A stretch of DNA of 64,000 nucleotides, taken from Ktedonobacter racemifer DSM 44963. Its GTDB lineage: Bacteria > Chloroflexota > Ktedonobacteria > Ktedonobacterales > Ktedonobacteraceae. Below the pieces are notes generated by a model, which saw nothing but the letters and a program-made list of their open reading frames with translations, was not told where the DNA came from and searched no databases. The stretch lies in NCBI RefSeq assembly GCF_000178855.1, contig NZ_ADVG01000001.1:2455481-2519480 (forward strand), in the 5' to 3' direction. Each line of letters begins with the position of its first letter. The first letter of the stretch is position 1. The position numbers were made by a program, and so were the translations under genes. Below are positions 1 through 6,876 of the stretch, piece by piece.

Positions 1-509
1 ATCAAAAAACCGCGAGAATGCGCGTAGACAGGTGGCACGACTCCATTATCGTATTACCTCTCTGAGAGACGATGTGCTCCACAAGCTCACAACCAGGCTT
101 GCCAATTGCTATGGAAGCATTGGCATCGAAGACCTCAACCGGAAGCGGGTTGCTCAAGAATCGGCGGCTGTCTCGTTCGTTCTCTGACGCAGCATTGGGC
201 AAGCTGCTCTCCCTGCTCGGGGCGAAGGTAGAGCAGCAGGGTGGACAGGTGATCAAGGTGGGACGCTTCTTTCCTTCGAGTAAGACCTGCCACTGCTGCG
301 GCTGGAAGTGGGAAGCGATGACGCTCAAAGATCGCACCTTCCTCTGCCAGAATCCATCATGCCCCTATTCTCAGTTCCCGCAAGATCGCGATCATAATGC
401 GAGCCAGAATATCCTGCGGGAAGCCCTTCACTTGATCGGGCTCATTGACCAAGTCGTCACCGGTATTGGCTCAGACGAGGACGTAAACTTGCCTGCGGAC
501 GCGGGGTAA
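1..509 (+). pseudogene. tnpB: IS200/IS605-family TnpB, C-terminal part, frameshifted
   Basis: Seen: from base 2 the reading runs through the RuvC-II region (GIEDL) in one frame and continues after about position 135-148 in the next frame (LLKNRRLSRSFSDAALG), with one extra base relative to the intact copy at 38580-39743. The zinc ribbon (CHCCGWKW...CQNPSC) and the last RuvC aspartate (DRDHNASQN) are present. Known: TnpB proteins are RNA-guided DNA nucleases of IS200/IS605 elements. Inference: the +1 shift separates RuvC-I and II from the zinc ribbon and RuvC-III, so this copy is inactive. The 5' half lies outside the window. No tnpA is visible. Confidence 0.88.
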
Positions 510-620
510 GACCAAAAAGGCTTCGGCCTTGAGGCCCCTACGGATGAAACAGGAACAACAAAAGGTGTAGCAGAGCTATGCTTGCATACGTTTTACTACA
601 TTAATTGGAGCAGAACGCAG
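510..620 (+). ncRNA. Putative omega-RNA 3' region / right end of the TnpB element
   Basis: Starts right after the TnpB stop. It aligns with the equivalent stretch after the intact TnpB (39744 onward) and ends in the same block, ATGCTTGCATACGTTTT.CTACATTAAT.GGAGCAG. A hairpin at 517-530 (AAGGC-TTCG-GCCTT) has a different but still paired counterpart in the other copy. Known: TnpB guide RNAs cover the 3' end of tnpB and the transposon right end. The exact boundary is inferred from where the two copies diverge. Confidence 0.6.
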
Positions 621-1283
621 AACTCAAAGAAGCCGCCGCCCGGAAATATCGGCGCATTGAGCACCACCGTTGTTGTAGAGCAGTTCGGAGAACTGTTGCA
701 GGGATTAAAACTTCCTCCTTACTGGCACGATATGATCCGCGAAAGAATGCTGGAAGACGCGAAGAGAACTGGTGTTAATCTGGAAGCCATGGAGTTGGAA
801 AAAGAACGCTTGCGACTCAAGCGTGGGCGTATTCTCAAGCAACATCGCGATGGATATATCGATGACACCGAGTTTGAAAGGGAAATGGCAGCTGTCGAGT
901 TAGCCTTGCGAATGCTCGATGCACCAGAGGTGAATGGCGTTCGCTTAGAGGATGTAATCGAAGCCGGGGAACGCTTACCAGGTATGGCTGCTCTCTGGAG
1001 GGTGGGCAGTGTGGAAGAACGCTGTGAAATGGTCAAAGAGGTTCTCGAATTAGGAGGTTTGCATTATGATGTGGAAACCAAAGAAATAGCAGCGATTACA
1101 CCTCGTCCGGCATTTCTACCAGTGCTGAGGCTGCTTGAAGAAGTTACTGAATACGAAGAAGCCACCGGGATGTTAGTCACATCACGGTGGCGACGGCGGA
1201 ACCGACGGGATTCTGCTTATTTCCAACAACACTGCGTGACAGGTTGCTATTTCAGCTTAGCGGAAGGGCCGCCATATGGATAG
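582..1283 (+). pseudogene. Serine recombinase C-terminal remnant fused to an IS605 end
   Basis: A 233-codon frame. Its first ~22 codons are read from the TnpB right end. The rest matches the coiled-coil and C-terminal part of large serine recombinases: an ELEKERLRLKRGRILKQHRDGYI helix, then ERLPGMAALW, then LGGLHYDVETKEI, then PRPAFLPVL. The N-terminal resolvase domain with the catalytic serine is absent. Three relatives occur in this window (3001-3251, 37269-37802, 57199-57867). At 1197-1209 it carries CGGAACCGACGGG, the first part of the dispersed 31-nt motif, read as RRNRRDS. A working protein is unlikely; the open frame may be accidental. Confidence 0.7.
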
Positions 1284-1871
1284 ACGATGGATGAGCTGTC
1301 GCCTGGATAGACGATGGATGAGCTGTCGCCTGGATAGACGATGATAGGAGTGAGTACGCCCAGGATAGGCCATATCGAGGAGGCTAGCACCATGTGGGTA
1401 GGCGACCTGGGAGGTCGAGTTATGCGGAAAGGCAGCAGGGGAGCTAGCACCATGCGAGTAGGCGACCTGGGGGGTCGAGTTATGCGGAAAGGCAGCGGGG
1501 GAGCTAGCACCATCCGAGTAGGCGACCTGGGGGGTCGAGTTATGCGAAACGGCAGCGGGGGAGCTAGCACCATCCGAGTAGGCGACCTGGGGGGTCGAGT
1601 TATGCGAAACGGCAGCGGGGGAGCTAGCACCATGTGGATAACCGATAGATGGATGTAACGAGGGTGCATAGTGTGTTGCCGCTTGATGGGTGATAGCGAG
1701 GGAGTGGGCAAGCAGGATCATGCTGGCCAGGAGAGCAACGATGAGGAGCATTCCCTGCAGTTGCCTATGATGTTGACGAGCGTACATGATGATTCGTCGT
1801 ATGTGCAGTTGCCTATGATATTGACGAGCGTACATAATGGTTCGTCGCATGTAATGTAAAAGATGGGACAT
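1257..1871 (-). CDS. Membrane-anchored protein made of in-frame tandem repeats
   Basis: 204 aa from an ATG at 1871 preceded by AAAGGAG. Three tandem repeats of 48, 60 and 27 bp lie in one frame, and all unit lengths are multiples of three. The N-terminus has two copies of a 16-aa unit rich in R, H, Y and Q. One hydrophobic segment follows (GMLLIVALLASMILLAHSLA). Then come about four copies of a 20-aa Ser/Pro/Ala unit (e.g. SPAAFPHNSTPQVAYSHGAS), and a short tail of 9-aa units. This suggests a single-pass protein with a repetitive outer stalk. The family was not recognised. It meets the recombinase remnant tail to tail with a 27-bp overlap. Confidence 0.5.
   Translation of the reverse strand: MSHLLHYMRRTIMYARQYHRQLHIRRIIMYARQHHRQLQGMLLIVALLASMILLAHSLAITHQAATHYAPSLHPSIGYPHGASSPAAVSHNSTPQVAYSDGASSPAAVSHNSTPQVAYSDGASSPAAFPHNSTPQVAYSHGASSPAAFPHNSTSQVAYPHGASLLDMAYPGRTHSYHRLSRRQLIHRLSRRQLIHRLSIWRPFR
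1273..1345. repeat. 27-bp tandem repeat, ~2.5 copies
   Basis: The unit ATGGATGAGCTGTCGCCTGG followed by ATAGACG is repeated. It encodes a 9-aa unit at the C-terminus of the minus-strand protein. Confidence 0.8.
1381..1637. repeat. 60-bp tandem repeat, four full copies plus a partial
   Basis: Copies start at 1381, 1441, 1501, 1561 and 1621 (partial). Each opens with AGCTAGCACCAT and contains GTAGGCGACCTGGG. Copies differ at a few positions. The units are contiguous with no spacers, so this is not a CRISPR array. They encode 20-aa units on the minus strand. Confidence 0.9.
1757..1852. repeat. 48-bp tandem repeat, two copies
   Basis: Units at 1757-1804 and 1805-1852 both open with CAGTTGCCTATGAT and contain TTGACGAGCGTACAT. 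They encode a 16-aa unit at the N-terminus of the minus-strand repeat protein. Confidence 0.8.
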
Positions 1872-2435
1872 ATCTGCTCCTTTCGTTGGTCGTGTAAGGA
1901 CCATGAAACGGGTCGCATGGTGCTATCCCGGAGAAGTTTAGATAACCTCTATATTTCAATTATAGTGGGACATACTTCCCCCTAATTGGGTATGTACTTG
2001 AACGCGCTGAACCCACGGGTTGCGCAACGAGATTGCAGCAGCACACAGTTGGTAGAGTGCGAAACGGCTTCAGAAGCTATCTTGGCCACAGCATTTGCTT
2101 GTTGACGATAGGGGGGAATGTCACTTCTTCACAGAAAGCATAACAGCAATGAAGGACGTTCGAGAGCCACTTCAGTCATAGGTACATCTCGTTGCGTATC
2201 CCGTGGGAGTAAACAGGTCAAACTTAAAATATGGCATGTTTGCGAGCATAAAAAAGAGCCGATGGCCGGAGTCTGCTCAGCTTGTTTGTAGGCGTTTGTG
2301 GGTGCCCTCCTGGCGCTTGAAATCGAGGTTCTTTGTTTGCTGGTGTTGGCAATTTCTTGTATAAATTGGTGTGTGTTGCTACAGTCGTTGATGCATCTAT
2401 GGATGTAGGCGAAGAGCTATTGCTATTCTCTCATA
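1872..2435. other. Intergenic, no gene seen
   Basis: It holds the upstream region of the repeat protein, with AAAGGAG next to its start. No convincing frame, RNA gene or repeat was found in the rest. Confidence 0.5.
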
Positions 2436-2939
2436 TTATGTTGATGATTGGCTCTTGCTCGTCTCTCTCCTTTTTGTTAAAGGGCGAATAACTGGATTTT
2501 TTTGAGCTTCTTTGAGGGCAGCGACAATAACTTCTCCGTCTGAAGTTTCCCACTTGGCGGGAGAGGCCCGTACGTGTCCAATCCAAGCACGAGGGTTATT
2601 GCGGTTTTCAAAGATGGTAAGCTGGTCGCGTAAGTGCTTAATCGGTACGCCTGTCTCGGGTGTAAGGCGAATGACAGGCTTCACCTTGAGGCGACAGGGA
2701 AAGACCTCATTTTTCCAGATAGGAGTACTATCTTCAAAAGCTTCTGAAACAACTTCTAAAATGCCGATCAGGCGAGAAACGCCTGTTAAATAACAAATGA
2801 GATAGTCTCCTGGTCTGACCTGTTGAACAATGCTCCACCGACTTTCATGAAAACCAGAAATCTCTCCCCTTGCATTATTAAGGAATTCCTGCCAGGTTTC
2901 CTCGGTATAGAGCTTTAGCCAATAAGTAGGTATATACAT
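2436..2939 (-). CDS. EVE (PUA-like) domain protein
   Basis: 167 aa. The EVE fold is recognisable by MYIPTYWLKLYT at the start, then RPGDYLICYLTGVSRLIGILEV (residues ~42-63), and the later FPCRLKVKPV and LRDQLTIF segments. Known: EVE domains are PUA-related pockets that bind modified bases in DNA or RNA. Some are fused to restriction enzymes, others stand alone. This one is stand-alone with a basic C-terminal tail (LTKRRETSKSQSST). No restriction partner is adjacent, so the ligand is unknown. It is isolated between mobile debris and may have arrived with it. Confidence 0.8.
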   Translation of the reverse strand: MYIPTYWLKLYTEETWQEFLNNARGEISGFHESRWSIVQQVRPGDYLICYLTGVSRLIGILEVVSEAFEDSTPIWKNEVFPCRLKVKPVIRLTPETGVPIKHLRDQLTIFENRNNPRAWIGHVRASPAKWETSDGEVIVAALKEAQKNPVIRPLTKRRETSKSQSST

Positions 2940-3000
2940 TTCTTAGGCTTTCTTCTTAGTTATTGACGCATTAAGATGTAAGAATGTTTCTTATTGTACT

Positions 3001-3251
3001 TCATCTAGTAGAAGCTTTACAAGATTTTGCCTGAAGAACGTTAATGAAAAGATAATTTGGAGGAGGAGAGTTGAACTCCTTTTGATGGTTTTTATGCACA
3101 TTTTAGAGCCAGGAGGACTTCATTATGATGTGGAACAACAATTCATTGCAGCTATAACCCCGCGGCCCGCGTTTTTACCGGTTTTGAGAATGCTAGAGGG
3201 AGTCATAGAACGCGAAGAAACCGCCGGAACGCTTGTTGTACTCCGACGGTG
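3001..3251 (+). pseudogene. Serine recombinase C-terminal fragment
   Basis: Reading on + from about 3090 gives LEPGGLHYDVEQQFIAAITP, PRPAFLPVLRMLEG and TLVVLRR, then a TGA at 3250. This matches the end of the recombinase remnant at 582-1283. The part upstream (LPEER at about 3030) is broken by stops and shifts. It is followed by a stem-loop and the 31-nt motif. Confidence 0.7.
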
Positions 3252-3261
3252 ACGGAAACAT

Positions 3262-3297
3262 AAAAGCACCAGAGTCTTGATTGACTCTGGTGCTTTT
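3262..3297. terminator. Stem-loop, 15-bp perfect stem
   Basis: AAAAGCACCAGAGTC at 3262-3276 pairs with GACTCTGGTGCTTTT at 3283-3297, loop TTGATT. The A- and T-tracts would let it terminate transcription in both directions. The same stem-loop, with the same downstream spacer, recurs at 52284-52319. Confidence 0.75.
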
Positions 3298-3311
3298 CTT
3301 GGGTCCAACAG

Positions 3312-3342
3312 CGGAACCGACGGGCGACGAACCACCGGTCGC
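3312..3342 (+). repeat. Dispersed 31-nt motif, copy 1
   Basis: CGGAACCGACGGGCGACG followed by AACCACCGGTCGC. Identical or near-identical copies lie at 22985, 52339 and 60494, with partial copies at 57923 and 1197. It contains short inverted repeats (ACCG/CGGT and GCGAC/GTCGC). In the frame shared by the copies it reads RNRRATNHRS. Confidence 0.85.
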
Positions 3343-3453
3343 GCCTAGGTCTTCTCCCACTTGACATTCTCTGTGCGGCGAAAGGCGATATTCTGGTTTA
3401 TCAAGAGCAGCCAGGCCAAGTTGTTTTAGATAATCCTCTTGATGATGCTCTTA

Positions 3454-4740
3454 GGAGTCGTCAAAGAAAAAAGGTATCAATTTGACGATTCCTTGGGATA
3501 GATGGTGTAATTCCACTCGCCGTGGAAAGGGTCCGGTACAATGGAGAGCGTCGCCATCTCTTCATCAGACACCTTACGGCCAGCGGGATAGCGATTGCTA
3601 TCGAGTTGGCACTGCACGGTCAAGCCAGCCTTGGTTGTGGTCGCTGCGATCAATTGCAGGATCACTGCATAGCTCGTGAGCGGCTTGCTGCGCCAGTTTT
3701 GGCTGATCCAGGCAAAGAGACGATGCTCGATCTTGTTCCATTTGCTGGTTCCCGGAGGCAAATGGCAGACGGTGATCGCCAGACCGGTTTCATTCGCCAA
3801 CTGTTGCAGTTCCCATTTCCATAAGCGTACACGCGACCCGTTACTTCCTCCTCCATCAGCACTGATCAGCAGCCGTTTCGCATCGGGATACTGATGCTGA
3901 CCAACCGTCTTCCACCAGCGTCGGATGCTTTCCACCGCGAAAGCAGCGGTATCATGATCCATGCCCACATTGACCCAGCCCGCATTCTGCCCCAGATCGT
4001 ACACTCCGTAGGGCGTCGCGCGTCCCAGGCCGGGAATGGGGAAATCATAGACCCGCACCTCCTCCGGCTGCCCCTGCGGCCCCCATTCGCGTCCAGGATT
4101 CTTGAACTCGCCCACCAGTTCTTTCTTCTTGGCATCCACTGACACCACCGGCTCGCCCGCTGCAAGAAAGTCCTCCGCCTGGGCATTGACATGCTCGAAC
4201 TGCACATTGCGATCCGGGTGGTCTCCTCCCTCACGCGTCTTGCGGTTCGCCTGTAAGCTGTAGCCCAACCCATGGAGCAACTGGCTGACCAACTCGTGGG
4301 ATACCTGGTGCCCACGCTTGCGCAGTTCCTCGGCCAGCTTGCGCACGCTCTTACACGTCCACCGCAGAGGCGACTCCGGGTCTCCGCGCGTCACTGGCTC
4401 TACCAACTGCTCCAGGTCTTCCCGCAGGCTCGCATCCTTGCTCACCGTGGTCTTGCGCCCACCTCCTGTGCGGCGAATACGTCCCTCTCTTCCCCCTTCT
4501 TCTTCCCGCAGTTCCTTGATCCCATGGCTGATGGCCTTGCGTGAGAGCCCCGTTGCGCGAGAGACGGCTGAAATCCCTCCCCATCCCAGAGCCAGCGCCT
4601 CACTGGCTGCTACCAACCGCCTCGATCGTTCATTCAGCTTCCCAGATACCTGTTCGAATCTTTGCTTGATCGCTACTTCTTCCTTCATGCCTCACAGTCT
4701 ATCATATCTCCTCTTGCGACCGTTATTTCTTGACGACTCC
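3454..4740 (-). mobile_element. ISAzo13-family insertion sequence, 1287 bp, TTA target duplication
   Basis: Terminal inverted repeats are GGAGTCGTCAAAGAAA at 3454-3469 and the complement of ATTTCTTGACGACTCC at 4725-4740. TTA flanks both sides (3451-3453 and 4741-4743). A single transposase gene fills the element. Ends, target duplication and an intact gene suggest recent insertion, into an older HTH cassette. Confidence 0.9.
3477..4688 (-). CDS. ISAzo13-family DDE transposase
   Basis: 403 aa, about full length. The N-terminal HTH region contains GISAVSRATGLSRKAISHGI. The DDE catalytic core has D in VVSVDAKKKELVGEFKN (residues ~182-198), D in LLISADGGGSNGSR (~280) and E in GTSKWNKIEHRLF (~325), all hallmarks of the family. 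The gene sits 23 bp inside the left terminal repeat and 37 bp inside the right one, so the element appears complete and possibly active. Known role: cut-and-paste transposition of its own element. Confidence 0.93.
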   Translation of the reverse strand: MKEEVAIKQRFEQVSGKLNERSRRLVAASEALALGWGGISAVSRATGLSRKAISHGIKELREEEGGREGRIRRTGGGRKTTVSKDASLREDLEQLVEPVTRGDPESPLRWTCKSVRKLAEELRKRGHQVSHELVSQLLHGLGYSLQANRKTREGGDHPDRNVQFEHVNAQAEDFLAAGEPVVSVDAKKKELVGEFKNPGREWGPQGQPEEVRVYDFPIPGLGRATPYGVYDLGQNAGWVNVGMDHDTAAFAVESIRRWWKTVGQHQYPDAKRLLISADGGGSNGSRVRLWKWELQQLANETGLAITVCHLPPGTSKWNKIEHRLFAWISQNWRSKPLTSYAVILQLIAATTTKAGLTVQCQLDSNRYPAGRKVSDEEMATLSIVPDPFHGEWNYTIYPKESSN

Positions 4741-4944
4741 TTAGCAATCCCGCATCGTTTCCCTCTCACAACGTCGTCCAGGACCACATCATCCCCAATG
4801 GAAAATTCCACACGTTGAGTGGCCACCCCTGCTACGACGCGTCACAGGCCATCACGAGCCACTGCGCAACGTTGCAGAAGAGCAGGGCGTCTCACACGAG
4901 ACGGTCAGGCTTCTGGTTCTTACCGCTAGCTAAAAGGTACAAGG

Positions 4945-5034
4945 ATGAGTCATTCCTCCATTTCTTCACAGACGCCTGATAGTAGAGACACAGGAAAAAA
5001 CCTTATTATGCTGCTGGTAGCACTAATAAATTGA
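4945..5034 (+). pseudogene. Possible N-terminal remnant of a DHA2-type MFS transporter
   Basis: 29 codons: ATG, polar leader MSHSSISSQTPDSRDTGKN, then LIMLLVALIN and a stop. The pattern of a short polar leader followed by a leucine-rich start of the first membrane helix is typical of drug:H+ antiporters. That is a weak basis. It is cut off before the rest of helix 1. Confidence 0.25.
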
Positions 5035-5046
5035 GGACAGCATGTG

Positions 5047-6018
5047 TTAGACCAGCAGAACCACCTTGCCCGTTGTGTGGCGGGCGGCGATAGCCTGGTG
5101 GGCAGCGGCGGCCTCAGTCAGCGGGAAAGTCTGGCCGACGACGATTTCCAGTTTGCCAGTGGCGAGATATTTCATCAGTTCACTGACGGCATGGGCGATG
5201 CGATCGGGACGCTGCATCCAGGCAGTGAGCCAGTAGCCGATGACAGACTGGTTTTTGTACATGAGCTGTACGCTGGAAAACGAGGCTCGTTCTCCGCTGG
5301 CTGCACCAAAGACGACCAGGCGGCCATAGGGAGCCAGGCATCGCAGGCTTTGCTCAGTAATGCGTCCTCCGACCATTTCCAGGATGATATCCGCACCCTT
5401 GCCGTCAGTGACCTCTTGCACCTGTTCAGCCCAGTTCTCTTCCGTATAGTTGATCGCAACGTCCGCACCCAGGCGGCGCGCTAGGTCCAGTTTGCTGGCA
5501 TTGCTGGCTGTCCCCAGGACGGTACCCGCGCCCATGAATTTCGCCAGTTGAACGGCCAGCGTGCCTACACCGCCTGCTGCTGCGTGGACCAGGACGCTTT
5601 CCCCCTGAGCCAGTCGGCCTGATTCGTGCAAAAGCTGATAGGCGGTGATTCCCTGGACTGGAAAAGCGGCAGCATGGCGAAAATCCAGGCCCGGTGGAAT
5701 GGGCAAAACAGCACTGGCAGCGGCTGTGGTGTATTCAGCATAGCCTCCATTAGCAATGGCCGCAACCCGTGTCCCAACCTCTGGCGCGGTGACACCTGGA
5801 CCCAACGCGACGACTGTTCCCGCGACCTCGAAACCCAGCGTTGTGGGCACGTGCGTACGGGTCAAATAGGTCCCCTTGCGTTGACTGAGGTCAGCATAAT
5901 TGATACCAGCAGCCGCAACCTGAATCAATACCTCACCCGCCTGTGGTGTGGGCTGTTCCACTTCTTCCAGGTGCATCACTTCCGGCCCACCTGTCTCATG
6001 AATACGGATGGCTTTCAT
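5047..6018 (-). CDS. NADPH:quinone oxidoreductase-type medium-chain reductase
   Basis: 323 aa, normal for the family. MKAIRIHETGGPEVMHLEEV opens a GroES-like domain with GEVLIQVAAAGINYADLSQR (residues ~27-46). The nucleotide-binding Rossmann fold carries VLVHAAAGGVGTLAVQLAK (~141-159). The end, LTEAAAAHQAIAARHTTGKV, is typical. No catalytic zinc cysteines are seen, as expected for zeta-crystallin-type enzymes. RBS AAAGGA lies 9 nt before the ATG. It is last in a minus-strand operon after the SDR (30-bp gap) and the monooxygenase. Probable role: reducing an enone or quinone made by its partners. The substrate is not visible. Confidence 0.88.
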   Translation of the reverse strand: MKAIRIHETGGPEVMHLEEVEQPTPQAGEVLIQVAAAGINYADLSQRKGTYLTRTHVPTTLGFEVAGTVVALGPGVTAPEVGTRVAAIANGGYAEYTTAAASAVLPIPPGLDFRHAAAFPVQGITAYQLLHESGRLAQGESVLVHAAAGGVGTLAVQLAKFMGAGTVLGTASNASKLDLARRLGADVAINYTEENWAEQVQEVTDGKGADIILEMVGGRITEQSLRCLAPYGRLVVFGAASGERASFSSVQLMYKNQSVIGYWLTAWMQRPDRIAHAVSELMKYLATGKLEIVVGQTFPLTEAAAAHQAIAARHTTGKVVLLV

Positions 6019-6048
6019 ATCACTTTTTCCTTTCCATTTTCGGACACT

Positions 6049-6873
6049 TTATCGTATAAATCTCGCACGGTCGCCGTTCATATTGTGCCCCTCTGCTCTT
6101 CCAGGGAAGAGCCTTGCCAACAGATCAAGCAGACGAGCATCATTGCCGATGAGGATGCGTTCTCGGTTCTGGGTAATACCACGCACAATGGTGGCTGCTG
6201 CCTGCTCAGACGGCATCTTCAACGATTTTTCCCACTGGTGCTGACCCGCTGCGATGCGCGCGGGATCAGTGACAGTCATGCGTGCGTTCACCGCGATGTT
6301 CGTCCTGATCCCGCCGGGATGCACTGTGCTGACATGAATGGGGGTTTGCCGTAACTCGGCACGCAGTGACTCGGTGAAGCCACGCACCGCGAATTTACTG
6401 GAGGCATACGCTGTTTGACCTGCCGGAGCTGCCAGCCCGAAGACGCTCGAAACATTGACGATGTGCGCCTCAGTTTGCTGTTGCAAGATGGGCAGGAACA
6501 TTCTGACCCCGTAGACCACTCCCCAGAAGTTGATGCCCATTAACCAGGCAAAATCGTCCAGCGTGATCTCATCGAAGTTTCCTCCCAGCGCCACCCCGGC
6601 ATTGCTGACCAGCAGTTGCACTCCGCCGTGTTGCCTGGTCGCCTCGTCGGCGAAACGCTGCACTGCCGTGCGGTCTGAGACATCCACCACGTGTGTGCTC
6701 ACCTTCGGCGCTTGCCCCTTTCGTGCCAGTATGGCTGTTTCTTCGAGCCCTATCGTATTGACATCCGCCAGCGCCAGCGCGCACCCCTTGTCAGACAAAT
6801 GCAGCGCTAGCGCGCGTCCGATGCCGCTGCCCGCGCCGGTGATTGCTGCTACCGTTCCCCGTGTCAGTTGCAT
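6049..6873 (-). CDS. Short-chain dehydrogenase/reductase
   Basis: 274 aa classical SDR. The cofactor motif is TGAGSGIG (residues ~13-20), NAG is at ~90, the catalytic Ser is in VNVSSVFG (~140), and Tyr/Lys are in YASSKFA (~156-160). The Asp in LALADVN after the second strand suggests NAD(H) preference (inference). RBS AGGAG precedes the ATG by 9 nt. Only 3 bp separate it from the monooxygenase upstream, so they are probably co-transcribed. A ketone/alcohol interconversion next to a Baeyer-Villiger-like enzyme would fit degradation of a cyclic or long-chain ketone. Confidence 0.9.
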   Translation of the reverse strand: MQLTRGTVAAITGAGSGIGRALALHLSDKGCALALADVNTIGLEETAILARKGQAPKVSTHVVDVSDRTAVQRFADEATRQHGGVQLLVSNAGVALGGNFDEITLDDFAWLMGINFWGVVYGVRMFLPILQQQTEAHIVNVSSVFGLAAPAGQTAYASSKFAVRGFTESLRAELRQTPIHVSTVHPGGIRTNIAVNARMTVTDPARIAAGQHQWEKSLKMPSEQAAATIVRGITQNRERILIGNDARLLDLLARLFPGRAEGHNMNGDRARFIR

Positions 6874-6876
6874 ACG

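Larger units (their letters stand above)
3312..4932 (+). pseudogene. Degenerate HTH cassette split by an ISAzo13-family element
   Basis: Left part (3312-3453) reads RNRRATNHRS, then LLPLDILCAAKGDILVYQ and NPLDDAL. Right part (4744-4932) aligns by nucleotide with the other cassettes (the CCAGGACCA...CCAATGGAAAATTCC stretch) and ends VTGHHEPLRNVAEEQGVSHE, then TVRLLVLTAS and a stop. Removing the IS and one TTA joins DDAL to SNPA. The reading also shifts frame in the right part, so the cassette was already decaying. The terminal HTH matches those at 23220-23330, 55130-55220, 58120-58230 and 60715-60835. Confidence 0.7.

Noticed and set aside
1381..1637. Possible CRISPR array
   Set aside because: The 60-bp units are contiguous with no unique spacers and they encode protein. 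No cas genes are present.
1247..1711. A second repeat-rich minus-strand frame over the 60-bp repeats
   Set aside because: It covers only part of the repeat region in another frame and lacks a ribosome-binding site. The 1257-1871 frame includes all three repeat types and has AAAGGAG.
2040..2100. tRNA-like string AGTTGGTAGAGTGC
   Set aside because: It resembles a D-arm only. No acceptor stem, anticodon arm or T-arm could be lined up.
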